Source: Agathobaculum hominis (GTDB lineage: Bacteria; Bacillota; Clostridia; Oscillospirales; Butyricicoccaceae). From it: a stretch of DNA of 64,000 nt. Position numbers and translations under genes: made by a program. The notes under the pieces are model-generated. The model worked only from the letters and a program-made list of their open reading frames with translations, ran no database searches and was not told the origin of the DNA. Shown here in pieces: positions 31,876-41,501 of the stretch (position 1 is its first letter; every line of letters begins with the position of its first letter). The stretch is taken from the NCBI RefSeq assembly GCF_014288055.1, contig NZ_JACOPK010000011.1, forward strand, positions 25,665-89,664, read 5' to 3'.

Positions 31876-33657
31876 ATGGAATTTGATGTGCTGTCAATCG
31901 TGCAGATGATCGGCGGACTGGCGCTGTTCATTTACGGTATGACGACAATGGGAAAGGGACTGGAGCGCGCTGCCGGTTCCAAGCTGGAAAAAACTCTGGA
32001 AAAAATGACGGGCAACGTCTTTACCGCTCTTATCATGGGCATGGTCGTGACGATGGTCATTCAGTCCTCGTCTGCGACGACGGTCATGGTGGTCGGCTTT
32101 GTTAACGCAGGCATCATGACGCTCAAGCAGTCGGTCGGCGTTATCCTGGGCGCGAATATCGGTACGACCGTCACCGCGCAGATCCTGCGTCTGAGCGGCG
32201 GCGACGGCTCGGGCAACCTGTTCATGGATCTGCTCAAGCCGAAAAATCTCGCCTACATCATCGTTCTGGTGGGCGTTATCATCATGATGCTCGCGAAAAA
32301 GCGCCGCACGCGCGACATCGCGGACATTTTCACCGGCTTCGGCATCCTGTTCATCGGCATGGCGGTCATGGAGGGCGCGGTCGCGCCGCTCGCGGATCTG
32401 CCGCAGTTTGCCGATCTGTTTGCAGCGATCTCCAACCCGGTGCTCGGCGTTGTGGTTGGCGCGGGCGTCACTGCGATCATCCAGTCGTCCTCGGCGTCGG
32501 TCGGTATCCTGCAGGCGCTGTCCACGACGGGCGCGATCACCTATTCTGCCGCTATCCCGATCATCCTCGGTCAGAATATCGGTACCTGTATCACCGCGTT
32601 CCTGTCCTCGCTCGGCGGCTCGAAGAACGCGCGCCGCACCGCGATGGTGCACTTCTACTTCAACCTCATCGGTTCGATCGCGTTTCTGGTCGCGATCTAT
32701 GCCGTGCAGTACGCGGTCGGCTTCTCGTTCTGGGAAAATCCGATCGACAAGGGCGGCATCGCGAACTTCCACACGCTGTTCAACGTGACCTGCACCCTGC
32801 TGTTCCTGCCGTTCACCGGTCTGCTGGTCAAGCTCGCAAGGTGGAGCGTGCCGACCGGCGAGACGCAGGAGGACCCGCTTGCGAAGCTCGAGCCGCGTTT
32901 CCTTACCACGCCGGCTCTCGCGCTCGATCAGGCGCAGCGCTGCATCGCTGACATGGGCGAGGCGGCGAAGAGCAATTTCCACCTTGCGGTCGACCCGATG
33001 TTCGGCGGCAGTGCGGCCAGCGAGGAGATCTTCCGCGAACACGAGGCGTTCCTCGACCGCGCAGAGGTTGAGATCGGCCGCTACCTGACCACGATGCACA
33101 ACGTGCGCTCGGTCGATCAGCGCCGCCAGAGCGCAGAGATGATGCACTCGCTGTCCGACTTCGAGAAGATCGGCGACTATGCGCAGAATATCTTCGACCG
33201 CGCCGACGAGTTCCGTCAGGCAGGTCTGAGCTTCTCCGCGACCGCGATGAACGAGCTGCACACCATGACGGACGCAGTCAGCGAGGTTCTCGACATGACG
33301 GTCGAGGCGTATGTTACGCAGTCGGTTTCGCTCGCGCGCAGCGTTGAGCCGCTCGAGGAGGTCGTCGATACCATGAAGGAGCAGCTCAAGAGCCGTCATA
33401 TCGAGCGCCTTGGCGAGGGCGGCTGCACGATGCAGACCGGCATTCACTTCCTCGACATCGTGCACGACCTTGAGAAGATCAGCGATCACTGCTCGAACAT
33501 CGCGATCTACACCATTCAGCTCGTCGAGGGCGCAGAGGAATTCGACACGCACGCCTATGCGAAGGCGGAGTTCAAGTCCGGTCCTCAGTTCGAGAGCAAG
33601 CTGAAGTTCTATCAGAACAAGTACCTGTCCCGTCTGAACGACGCGGCGCAGGCATAA
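31876..33657 (+). CDS. Na/Pi cotransporter family protein with PhoU-like tail
   Basis: A 593-residue protein. The N-terminal ~330 residues contain the duplicated Na/Pi-cotransporter repeats with QSSSATTVMVVGFVNAGIM and AIIQSSSASVGILQALS, the paired QSSS motifs of the family. Residues from about 350 onward are helical and PhoU-like (VRSVDQRRQSAEMMHSLSDF then EKIGDYAQNI; DLEKISDHCSNIAIY). PhoU-like domains control phosphate transport. It would carry sodium-coupled phosphate movement across the membrane. The start is the ATG with GGAGGAAGC upstream. Confidence 0.93.
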   Translation: MEFDVLSIVQMIGGLALFIYGMTTMGKGLERAAGSKLEKTLEKMTGNVFTALIMGMVVTMVIQSSSATTVMVVGFVNAGIMTLKQSVGVILGANIGTTVTAQILRLSGGDGSGNLFMDLLKPKNLAYIIVLVGVIIMMLAKKRRTRDIADIFTGFGILFIGMAVMEGAVAPLADLPQFADLFAAISNPVLGVVVGAGVTAIIQSSSASVGILQALSTTGAITYSAAIPIILGQNIGTCITAFLSSLGGSKNARRTAMVHFYFNLIGSIAFLVAIYAVQYAVGFSFWENPIDKGGIANFHTLFNVTCTLLFLPFTGLLVKLARWSVPTGETQEDPLAKLEPRFLTTPALALDQAQRCIADMGEAAKSNFHLAVDPMFGGSAASEEIFREHEAFLDRAEVEIGRYLTTMHNVRSVDQRRQSAEMMHSLSDFEKIGDYAQNIFDRADEFRQAGLSFSATAMNELHTMTDAVSEVLDMTVEAYVTQSVSLARSVEPLEEVVDTMKEQLKSRHIERLGEGGCTMQTGIHFLDIVHDLEKISDHCSNIAIYTIQLVEGAEEFDTHAYAKAEFKSGPQFESKLKFYQNKYLSRLNDAAQA

Positions 33658-33662
33658 AAACG

Positions 33663-33698
33663 AACACCTCGCAGAAATGCTGTCTGCGAGGTGTTTTT
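33663..33698 (+). terminator. Terminator after the Na/Pi cotransporter gene
   Basis: AACACCTCGCAGA pairs with TCTGCGAGGTGTT, then TTT. Confidence 0.88.
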
Positions 33699-33707
33699 CT
33701 GCGCAAA

Positions 33708-33739
33708 AAAGCACCGCCTCCATGTGGAAGCGGTGCTTT
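33708..33739 (-). terminator. Terminator of the MMPL operon
   Basis: On the minus strand AAAGCACCGCTTCC and GGAGGCGGTGCTTT (one mismatch) are followed by six T residues, just past the coiled-coil protein gene. Confidence 0.85.
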
Positions 33740-33750
33740 GCAGTATGCGG

Positions 33751-36045
33751 TCAATCGTCCGACGCGAACACGCCGGTGATGGCGGTGAACAGCTTTTTGA
33801 AGATGTTGCAGATGCGGGCGAATACGCCTTCGTCTGCGGCGTCCTGATCGGAGATGCCGTCGTCGTCATCATCGTCCACCGAGATCTCCTCGGTGCGCAG
33901 GATGAACTGAAGGCTGGACGGGGAGGGGTTCATGCTCGATGTGACAGACTCGAGGTCAGCCGAGGTGTCGATGTTGAGCACGTTGGTGTCGTCCTCGAGG
34001 TCGGTCTCCGCGTCCTTGACGGCGGAGTGGATGGAGTTGGTCGCGGTCTGCATCTGACCGGATGCGGTCGAACCGGAGAGCTTGCCGAGCGTATCGAGCA
34101 GGCTGTCGATCGTGGTCTGGGTGCTGGCGTCCGCCTGACTGCGGACCGAACGGAGCACGCTGTTGGCGGTGTTCATGAGGTCGTAGGAGGTCGAGAGCGC
34201 CTTGGTGGTCGAGCTCATGAGGTCGGTCGTCTTGTCGATGGAAGCAGTCGCGGTCTTGGTGAGGCTGTCGAGCGACTCGCGCAGCGCTGGAATATCGGCG
34301 AGCATCTTGTTCACGCGGTCGAGAGAGCCGTTCGCAAGCTCGGTCAGCTTCTTGCCCTCAGCGGTGAAGTCCTGCGGCAGACCCTTATACTCGTCGAATA
34401 CGTCCGCGATGTCCTCAAGGTCCTTGAGCAGGGAGTTCGTCGCGTTGAGCAGGTCGGACATTTCCTCTGTGACACTTTTGAGCTGCTTGGTCATGGATTG
34501 CATGTCGGATGTGACAGCCGAAGAACCGCTCTTGATGCCGGTCATGAGTGCGGCGAGCGCCTGAGCGTTGTTGTAGGCTGCCGAGGACTGAACAGCGGCG
34601 GCACCGGCAGCTTCGCCTGCCTTAGCCGCTTCGGCCTTGGCTTTTTCTTCGATTTCAGCTTTTTCTTCATCAGACATGTCACGCGTAATGGTCGACATGA
34701 TTTCAAGATATTTTTTCTGAGAAGCATCTTTGCCAGCGCTTTGAGCGGTCGAAGAGGTCATAGCAGAGACGTAGTTTTTCAGTTCGGTGGAAACCGGGGT
34801 TTCCAGATCAAGGTCATCCAGACTGCCCGACAGACTCTTGAGGTCCTTTGTCAGCGCTTCGAGTTCCTTGCTCAAATCCTCGCTCGCGCTGCGGATCTGG
34901 GCGATGGTCCAGCTGCTGTTGTCGGTCTCGTCGTCGAGGTCGTCGAACAGATTCTCCAGATTGCCGAGCGAGGTCTTGACGTCGTTCAGCAGCTTCTGGT
35001 ACTCAGGAATATCCTCGCCGGACTCCTCGAGGGTGGTGAGGATGCTGCTCGTGGTGGCGTTGAGGGCAGTGAGCGTCTCCTTGGCGGAGTTCAGCTCGGG
35101 GATGAGCGAGTCGGACTTGCCGGTCAGCTCATCGAGCGCGTTCAGCGCCGCATCCGTTCTCGGGTCGAGCGTGCCGCGGTCCTTGATGAGCTGTTTGCGC
35201 ACCTGATCGATACCGGAAATGCCGCTCGACATCGAGGAAAGGCTGCCCTGCACGGCCTGCATGGTGCTCAGCATGGAGCTGACGCCGGTATAGAGGTTGT
35301 CGCCCGAATTTTCCAGACGGTCCTTGATGTCGCGCATGCTGGACATGATGTCGAGTGCGGAGGTGGTCGCCGGGGTCATGAACATGATGAGACCCATGCT
35401 CTCGAAGTCATTCGAGCCGATGCGGACGGTGAAGGTGTTTTCCTCGCCCGGCAGGCCCATGAACATGACGAGCTTGTAGGTGCCGAACGACTGGATCTGT
35501 GCGCCCGGCGCGTCGATGGAGAGCGCCTTGCTCATGTCGATGCCGGTCGCGCAGACCAGCATCATGTTGTTCTTGTAGTAGTCGCTCGCGTAGGTGTTCG
35601 GCACGGCGTGAATGTCCATCTGAATGGTGCCGCTCGCGCCGGCGCACTGGTCTGCTTCGACCGGAACGCCGTTGAGCTTGTAGGAAACATCGAAGTTCCA
35701 CGGCATCTGGATGTTGACCGTGTCGTTCGGGATGCACTCGTAGTAGAAGCGGTTCTTGTCGGTGTTCAGCTTCCAGTAGACCGAGTCCTCCTTGAGGGTC
35801 GGCTCGTCAAAGGTGGACATATTGTAAACGTCCTTGTAGTCTCCGAAATCCGTGAATTCGGTGTGGCCGTTGAGGTTTACGCCCTTGACGATGCGCGTGT
35901 TGGTCGGCGCACCGTAGTAATCCATGTTGATGTATACGGTTTCGTCGGTCTCGACTGTCGGAGCGGCGGCCTGGGCGCACTGCGGCAGCGCGAACGAAAG
36001 CAAGAGTGCGGTCGCGGTAACGCGGCGCAGCTTATTTCTTTTCAT
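33751..36045 (-). CDS. Secreted coiled-coil partner protein of the MMPL exporter
   Basis: A 764-residue exported protein with a signal peptide ending near AQAAAP at about residue 27. The first ~230 residues form a likely folded domain. The rest is dominated by long coiled-coil heptads rich in Leu, Ser, Thr and Asp (for example SLSSMSSGISGIDQVRKQL). It ends in a short acidic stretch DDDDDDG and a hydrophobic IFKKLFTAITGVF. This C-terminal helix may anchor it to the membrane. Its gene overlaps the end of the MMPL gene by 14 bases, so the two are translated together. A periplasm-like adaptor or wall-spanning spacer is the best guess. It has some likeness to YhgE/Pip-type phage-infection proteins, but no clear family. 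Confidence 0.7.
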   Translation of the reverse strand: MKRNKLRRVTATALLLSFALPQCAQAAAPTVETDETVYINMDYYGAPTNTRIVKGVNLNGHTEFTDFGDYKDVYNMSTFDEPTLKEDSVYWKLNTDKNRFYYECIPNDTVNIQMPWNFDVSYKLNGVPVEADQCAGASGTIQMDIHAVPNTYASDYYKNNMMLVCATGIDMSKALSIDAPGAQIQSFGTYKLVMFMGLPGEENTFTVRIGSNDFESMGLIMFMTPATTSALDIMSSMRDIKDRLENSGDNLYTGVSSMLSTMQAVQGSLSSMSSGISGIDQVRKQLIKDRGTLDPRTDAALNALDELTGKSDSLIPELNSAKETLTALNATTSSILTTLEESGEDIPEYQKLLNDVKTSLGNLENLFDDLDDETDNSSWTIAQIRSASEDLSKELEALTKDLKSLSGSLDDLDLETPVSTELKNYVSAMTSSTAQSAGKDASQKKYLEIMSTITRDMSDEEKAEIEEKAKAEAAKAGEAAGAAAVQSSAAYNNAQALAALMTGIKSGSSAVTSDMQSMTKQLKSVTEEMSDLLNATNSLLKDLEDIADVFDEYKGLPQDFTAEGKKLTELANGSLDRVNKMLADIPALRESLDSLTKTATASIDKTTDLMSSTTKALSTSYDLMNTANSVLRSVRSQADASTQTTIDSLLDTLGKLSGSTASGQMQTATNSIHSAVKDAETDLEDDTNVLNIDTSADLESVTSSMNPSPSSLQFILRTEEISVDDDDDDGISDQDAADEGVFARICNIFKKLFTAITGVFASDD

Positions 36046-38476
36046 TGTCGTTTTCCTCCGTGTTGCTCTTATCGTTGTCGTTCTTTCTTGCGGAAATCAG
36101 GTCGCTCAGACGCGCCTTGCGGCGGTCGAGCCGTGCCTTCAGCCGCATGCGGACGCGCTTCGGCAGCGTGCGCTTCGCGGTCTCGGGCGTTTCGATGCCC
36201 TCGCCGTTATCCGGCTGCTCGGGCAGGGTGAAGCCCTTGCCGTGGAGCAGATTGTTCCACTTGGCGCGCGTCTGCTTGTGGCGTGCATGACGGTTTTCGC
36301 GGATCTGCTGATGCAGGCGCAGACGCTGCTCATGCAGCGCGCTGAGCGTCGGCAGCTTGATCTTCATCGCATGGATGCGGTTCATCTTCGCGTGCTTTCG
36401 TTCCGCGTGGTCAGGCTTGACGATGAACCGGTCAAAGATCATCAGACACATCGGCAGGAAGAACAGTACCATGATGACCGAAATGAACGCGCCGCGGCCG
36501 ATCAGGCGGCCCAGACTGGAGATCGCCTCGACCGAGGTCATAAAGTACAGGCCGTAGGCAACGGTCATAACGATCATGCCGGAGGTCATGACCGACTCCG
36601 CGCTCATCGAGACGGCGCGGATGGCGGCTTCCTTTTTGTCGCCCTGCGTTCGCGCGTCCAGATAATTGCCGGTCAGCAGGATGGAATAGTCGATGGTCGC
36701 GCCGAGCTGGATGCAGCCGACGATGATGAAGCCGAGATACATCGTGCGCTGACCGTAGATGTACGGAAGAGCGGTATTGATGAAGATCGCGCACTCGATC
36801 GGGATGAGAACGACGAAGGGCAGGATGAGCGCCTTGTAGGTGAGCGCGACAACGAGCGCGACGCCGAGCAGCGAAACGATATTGACGCGGTTGTAGTCGG
36901 GCACGATGATGGATTTGATGTCCTGCGTGGACGGGGTGACGCCGACGAGGTAGGTCTGTTCGTTCGGATAGTATTGATCCACGATGCCGCGGATATTGTC
37001 GGCAAACTTGAACGCGTCGTCGCTCTCGCCGGAGGAGCGGACGTTGATGATCACGCGCGCCCAGTTCTTCGAGTGCATGATGCTCGTGATGTTCTCAGGG
37101 AGGAAGTCCTCGGGGATGCCCTCGGGCAGAACGGACGACAGGCTGAGCGCGTACTTGACGTAAGGCAGGTCGTTGATCTCGTCGGTCATCGCCTTTTCGG
37201 TCAGGCTGCTGTCGAGCGGGACGAGCGCGATCATCATGTTGCTCTTGCCGTAGGCGGCGTTCATCTGCTGCTCGGCCTCATAGACCGGCGTGCCGGGGGA
37301 GTTCGCGACCGCCTCGTTGCCGTAGGTGAAGTTCGCCATGCCCTGCGCGATGTAGCACGGGATGATGATGAGCAGCACGAAGATGAACAGCGGACGGCGG
37401 ATGCGGTAGGCGAAATTGCCCATGCCGCGGCTCTGCTGCGGGATGAACGGACGGTGCTGCGTTTTGGCAACGATGTCCTGAAAGCGCAGGATGAGCGCCG
37501 GCATGAGCAGCAGCACAGTGATCAGGCTGATGGTGATGCCCTTGGCAAGGACAACGCCCATGTCCGGGCCGATGCCGAAGTTCATCAGACACATCGCCGC
37601 GAAGCCGACGATCGTCGTCATGCCGGAGGCGAAAATGGACGAGAACGCGCTGCGCCATGCGTTCGCCATGGCCTGCTCCGGCTCGATGCCCTGCGCGCGC
37701 TCCTGCGTGAATGAGTGCAGCAGGAAGATCGAATAGTCCATCGAGCAGGCGAGCTGGAGCACCGCGCCGACCGCGTTGGACAGGAACGAGATCTCGCCGA
37801 GGATAATGTTCGAGCCCATGTTGATGATGATGGCGATGCCGAGAACGGACAGGAACATCACCGGCTCGAACCACGAAGTCGTTGTGATGGTCAGGATGAT
37901 GTAAATGATGATGACCGCGAGCACCATGACGCGCGCGACCTCTTTGTTGATGGTCGGGCCGAGGTTGGTGTCGGATACGGCGGAGCCGGCGACGAGTCCG
38001 CGGTCGCCGACGATCTGCTCGATCTGGCGGACGGCCTTGTGCGTCTGAGAGGACGAGTCCTTGTCCTCGAAGATGACGTCCATGTAGGCGGACTGGTCGT
38101 CCTCGTGATAGTAGTCGTCGATGTCGTCGTAGTCGATGAATTCGCTCGAACCGTAGATGTTGGTCGTCATGTCGGCCCACATGACCATGTCCACACCCTC
38201 AACATCTGCGATGCGGTCCTTGATGTTTTTCGCTTCGTAAAGCGTCACGTCATGGAGCATTACGCGGCCCATGCCGGGATAGGTGAACTCGTCCTCCATG
38301 ATGTCGAGCGCCTGCGCGGACGGGGAGGAGTCGGGAAGGTACTTGGTCAGGTCGTAGTTGATGCCGACCATCGGGATGCAGATGAGGCTGAACACGACGA
38401 GTATGGTAAATACCTTTTCGATCAGTTTTCTGTGGTTAATGATTAAATCAACCGGATTGTGTCCGTTAAGTTTCAC
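36032..38476 (-). CDS. MMPL/RND-superfamily exporter
   Basis: An 814-residue inner-membrane transporter with the duplicated RND plan. Each half has one membrane helix, an outside loop of about 150-180 residues and then five more helices (for example FLSNAVGAVLQLACSMDYSIFLLHS and GCIQLGATIDYSILLTGNYL). The paired DYS(I) motifs near these helices are typical of MMPL proteins. The C-terminus is a basic, arginine-rich cytoplasmic tail. The chosen start is GTG at 38476; an upstream extension is possible but its leading region is not convincingly coding. It is divergent from tetR, which probably represses it. Likely substrates are lipids or hydrophobic drugs. Confidence 0.92.
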   Translation of the reverse strand: MKLNGHNPVDLIINHRKLIEKVFTILVVFSLICIPMVGINYDLTKYLPDSSPSAQALDIMEDEFTYPGMGRVMLHDVTLYEAKNIKDRIADVEGVDMVMWADMTTNIYGSSEFIDYDDIDDYYHEDDQSAYMDVIFEDKDSSSQTHKAVRQIEQIVGDRGLVAGSAVSDTNLGPTINKEVARVMVLAVIIIYIILTITTTSWFEPVMFLSVLGIAIIINMGSNIILGEISFLSNAVGAVLQLACSMDYSIFLLHSFTQERAQGIEPEQAMANAWRSAFSSIFASGMTTIVGFAAMCLMNFGIGPDMGVVLAKGITISLITVLLLMPALILRFQDIVAKTQHRPFIPQQSRGMGNFAYRIRRPLFIFVLLIIIPCYIAQGMANFTYGNEAVANSPGTPVYEAEQQMNAAYGKSNMMIALVPLDSSLTEKAMTDEINDLPYVKYALSLSSVLPEGIPEDFLPENITSIMHSKNWARVIINVRSSGESDDAFKFADNIRGIVDQYYPNEQTYLVGVTPSTQDIKSIIVPDYNRVNIVSLLGVALVVALTYKALILPFVVLIPIECAIFINTALPYIYGQRTMYLGFIIVGCIQLGATIDYSILLTGNYLDARTQGDKKEAAIRAVSMSAESVMTSGMIVMTVAYGLYFMTSVEAISSLGRLIGRGAFISVIMVLFFLPMCLMIFDRFIVKPDHAERKHAKMNRIHAMKIKLPTLSALHEQRLRLHQQIRENRHARHKQTRAKWNNLLHGKGFTLPEQPDNGEGIETPETAKRTLPKRVRMRLKARLDRRKARLSDLISARKNDNDKSNTEENDNEKK

Positions 38477-38683
38477 AAGGAAAACACCAACTTTCGGGAA
38501 AATAGATATTGTATCGGATTTCTTTTCGTGATATAGTATAGTACATAAGGTTAACGAACACAATAGGCAAATATAAATAATGTGTATGTAAAAGAACAAA
38601 GAGAAAGAAAATGTTCAATAACGTGTGTTTAGCCGAAAGGGACAGAGAAAAGCTGAACGCGGTCTGAACGGAGGAGAGGGAAC

Positions 38684-39235
38684 ATGACAGGAGCAGTACA
38701 GGAGGATAAGCGCATACGGCGCACGAAAAAGCTGCTGCGGCAGGCTCTGACCCGGCTGATGCAGCAGAAGGATTTTCAGAGCATCACAGTAACCGACGTG
38801 GTCCGCGAGGCGGACATCAACCGCGGCACATTCTATGCGCATTACCGCGATGTATATGATCTGCGCGAAAAGATCGAGGCGGAGATGATCGAGGATTTCC
38901 GCGAGCTGATCGCGGATCTGCATCCGAGCGGGACGAGCAATCTTCAGCCGGTCCTGGCGCGTGCGGTGGATTATCTGGAGGAGAACCGCGAGATCGTCCG
39001 CGCGCTCGTGCGCGGCACGGGCGTGGAAGGCTTCGGACGCAAGATGATCACGGTGCTCGAGGAGTGCCATCTGGAAATGCGTCCGTTCCGAAGCGTGGAG
39101 GACGCTTATGCGGCGCGTTTTCTCGCGACCGGCATCGTCGGCATGATGGAAAAGTGGATCACCGAGCCGCAGCCCATCCTGAAAAACGAGATCGTCGCGC
39201 TCATCAACCGTGTGCTGACGGGCAATCTGATATAA
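38684..39235 (+). CDS. TetR/AcrR-family regulator
   Basis: A 183-residue regulator. The N-terminal HTH is LRQALTRLMQQKDFQSITVT and DVVREADINRGTFYAHYRDV, as in the TetR family. The C-terminal ligand-binding domain ends FLATGIVGMMEKWITEPQPI, like the TetR_C_7/DhaS-type domains. It reads away from the MMPL operon, and the shared upstream space of about 200 bases is the natural operator region. A repressor of the exporter genes is the likely role. Confidence 0.9.
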   Translation: MTGAVQEDKRIRRTKKLLRQALTRLMQQKDFQSITVTDVVREADINRGTFYAHYRDVYDLREKIEAEMIEDFRELIADLHPSGTSNLQPVLARAVDYLEENREIVRALVRGTGVEGFGRKMITVLEECHLEMRPFRSVEDAYAARFLATGIVGMMEKWITEPQPILKNEIVALINRVLTGNLI

Positions 39236-39249
39236 TAATGCAAAATAAA

Positions 39250-39276
39250 GCCCCCGGCAGATTTTCTGCCGGGGGC
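39250..39276 (-). terminator. Terminator of the DeoR-family gene
   Basis: GCCCCCGGCAGA pairs perfectly with TCTGCCGGGGGC. On the minus strand it is followed by TTTATTTT. Confidence 0.8.
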
Positions 39277-39292
39277 AAATTCATCTCAAATT

Positions 39293-40054
39293 TTATTCGT
39301 AGCGGAGCTTGACGTTTTCCTGACGGCACAGGTCGACGTATTCCTTCGGCGGTTCGCGGTCGGTGATGAACGCGGTGAGATCCTTGAGGTGGCAGAAGGT
39401 GACGATGGCTTCGCGGCCGATCTTGGACGAGTCCGCCATGCCGTAGATGCTGTCGGCGCGATGCACGACCGCGCGCTTGATCTCGGCCTCGAGGAAGGTC
39501 GTGTTGGTCATGCCGGCGGTCAGCGAAACGCCGGTCGCGCCCATGAACGCCTTGTTGATGCGCATGGAGGACAGCGCCTCGATCGCGGAAAGGCCGACGA
39601 ACGAGTCGGTCGTGGGGCTGTAAATGCCGCCGAGCGAAATGATGTTGAGGTTGTCGTATTTGGAGGCCTCGCTCAGTGCGCCGAGCGAGTGCGTGATGAT
39701 CGTGATGCGCTTTTTCGCCACGAGAAACCGCAGCAGACAGAGCGTGGTCGTGCCGGAGTCGATGAAGATGGTGTCGCCGTCCTCAACCTCCTCTGCCGCC
39801 AGACGGCCGATGAGCGATTTGTCCACGGTGTTGAGGCTGGAGCGGATGGGGGTCGGCACCGCGCCCGAGGGCACGGTCGCGGTCACGCCGCCATATACCT
39901 TTGTAATATGGCCGCGCATTTCCAGCTCGTTCAGATCGCGGCGGATGGTATTTTTGGACACGCCGAAAACCTCGCACAACTCGTCGATGCTGACGGTTTC
40001 GCGCGAGATCACATACTGCTCTATGGAGTTCAATCGGCTGACCTTCATTTTCAT
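39293..40054 (-). CDS. DeoR/GlpR-family transcriptional regulator
   Basis: A 253-residue regulator. The HTH at the N-terminus is VSIDELCEVFGVSKNTIRRD, followed by GHITKVYGGVTA. The C-terminal sugar-phosphate-binding domain has the family motifs DTIFIDSGTTTLCLLRFL, LNIISLGGIYSPTTDSFVG and MRINKAFMGATGVSL. DeoR proteins usually repress sugar or nucleoside use until a phosphorylated sugar is present. The start ATG at 40054 has AAGGAGCAGC before it. The divergent neighbour encodes transketolase, a plausible target. Confidence 0.92.
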   Translation of the reverse strand: MKMKVSRLNSIEQYVISRETVSIDELCEVFGVSKNTIRRDLNELEMRGHITKVYGGVTATVPSGAVPTPIRSSLNTVDKSLIGRLAAEEVEDGDTIFIDSGTTTLCLLRFLVAKKRITIITHSLGALSEASKYDNLNIISLGGIYSPTTDSFVGLSAIEALSSMRINKAFMGATGVSLTAGMTNTTFLEAEIKRAVVHRADSIYGMADSSKIGREAIVTFCHLKDLTAFITDREPPKEYVDLCRQENVKLRYE

Positions 40055-40506
40055 GCTGCTCCTTGAAAAATATCCAAACAAGTCCACAATGTACCTTTAT
40101 AGTTTATCAAATTATGCGCAAGTTGTCTACTGCACAGAAAGCCAGAAATCAGGGGTAAAATTTGGTGAAAAAGCAAAGAGACAGGCGGTGCAGGATGAAA
40201 AACTGGTGAAAATAACGAAAACACAGGGGTTTAAGGGCCGTAAAATTTTATTTCGAAAAATAAAAAAGGTGAGATGATGGGTAAGTTGTGGTTTTTCGTG
40301 ACTGCACGAATATACAGAAAAGTGCAGAGTTTCGCAGCAAATGGCGGAAAACAGGCAGAGAAGCCCCGGGATTTTCTGTAAAAAGGACGGAAAACGCGAG
40401 ACGGGAGATGGATAAAAAAATACGTTTTTTTCGCATTTCCGCGGAAAATCGACGCAGCAGCGGCAGAGGAGAGCGGAATTTTTATCTGAAAAAACACGAT
40501 TTTCGG
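40055..40506. other. Gene-free AT-rich stretch between deoR-type gene and transketolase
   Basis: About 450 bases with no supported gene. The plus strand is purine-rich with many A-runs, and the GC content is visibly lower than in the flanking genes. I see no riboswitch, repeat or mobile-element end in it. Confidence 0.4.
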
Positions 40507-40535
40507 TTGAAATCTGAGCGGTTTGGTGATACACT
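40507..40535 (+). promoter_or_regulatory. Promoter of the transketolase operon
   Basis: TTGAAA, a 17-base spacer and TACACT. A short hairpin CAGCGG/CCGCTG follows in the leader. Confidence 0.55.
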
Positions 40536-40635
40536 GTAATCGTATACAGCGGTAAGGCGCCGCTGTGCGCCGGCGCGGCACACTGCGTCACGGCGCGATA
40601 AGAGAAAATACTTATGAATTAGGCAGGTGTATGCA

Positions 40636-41487
40636 ATGCAGAAAGCAGAAAAGATGCAGGAGCTTCGCGTATTTGCTCAGGAAATCCGTGTGGAGACCCT
40701 GAAGACCGTCGGTTCGCTTGGCTTCGGCCATGTACCGGGTGCAATGTCCGTTATCGACGCGCTGGCAGTTCTGTACGGTGAGGTTATGAAGGTAGATCCG
40801 AAGAACCCGCACTGGGAGGATCGTGACTGGTGCGTACTGTCCAAGGGCCACGCAGGTCCGGCTATGTACGCTACCCTCGGCCTGAAGGGCTTCTATCCGG
40901 TCGAGGAGGCTTATACCCTCAACCAGCCGCACACCAACTTCCCGTCCCATACCGACCGTACCAAGACCCCGGGCGTTGACCTGACCACCGGCTCTCTGGG
41001 CCAGGGCATGTCTACCGCTACCGGCGCCGCTCTTGGCAACAAGCTCGACGGCCGTGACAACCACGTATTCGTATTCGTCGGCGACGGCGAGTGCGACGAG
41101 GGTCAGGTTTGGGAGGCAGCTCAGTTCGCTGCTCACTACAAGCTCGACAACCTCATTTGCTTCGTAGACGACAACAAGTATCAGCTCGACGGTGCAGTTG
41201 ACAAGGTCATGAGCCATGGCAAGGGCATCGGCGCCAAGTTTGACGCTTTTGGCTGGAACGTAATCGAGCTTCAGGACGGCAACGACGTAGAGCAGATCTA
41301 CGACGCAATCCAGCTCGCTTACGACACCAAGGGCAAGCCGACCTGCATTGTGCTGAATACCGTTAAGGGCCTCGGCGCAACGTTCGCTGAAGGCACCGGC
41401 GCGCACTCCTCTCAGCCGAGCAAGGAGCAGTGGGATGAAGCCATTGCTGCTGCTGAGAAGAAGCTCGCAGAGATCAAGGCACAGTAA
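40636..41487 (+). CDS. Transketolase, N-terminal (TPP-binding) subunit
   Basis: A 283-residue protein matching the first third of transketolase: GFGHVPGAMSVIDALAVLYG, then SKGHAGPAMYATL. The thiamine-diphosphate motif begins GDGECDEGQVWEAAQFAAHY and continues with NLICFVDDNKYQLDG. With the next gene it forms the split transketolase common in Firmicutes and archaea, moving two-carbon units in the pentose phosphate pathway. The chosen start is ATG at 40636; a GTG three codons earlier is also in frame. Codon use is strongly biased, indicating high expression. Confidence 0.95.
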   Translation: MQKAEKMQELRVFAQEIRVETLKTVGSLGFGHVPGAMSVIDALAVLYGEVMKVDPKNPHWEDRDWCVLSKGHAGPAMYATLGLKGFYPVEEAYTLNQPHTNFPSHTDRTKTPGVDLTTGSLGQGMSTATGAALGNKLDGRDNHVFVFVGDGECDEGQVWEAAQFAAHYKLDNLICFVDDNKYQLDGAVDKVMSHGKGIGAKFDAFGWNVIELQDGNDVEQIYDAIQLAYDTKGKPTCIVLNTVKGLGATFAEGTGAHSSQPSKEQWDEAIAAAEKKLAEIKAQ

Positions 41488-41501
41488 GGGAGGTAATAAA
41501 C

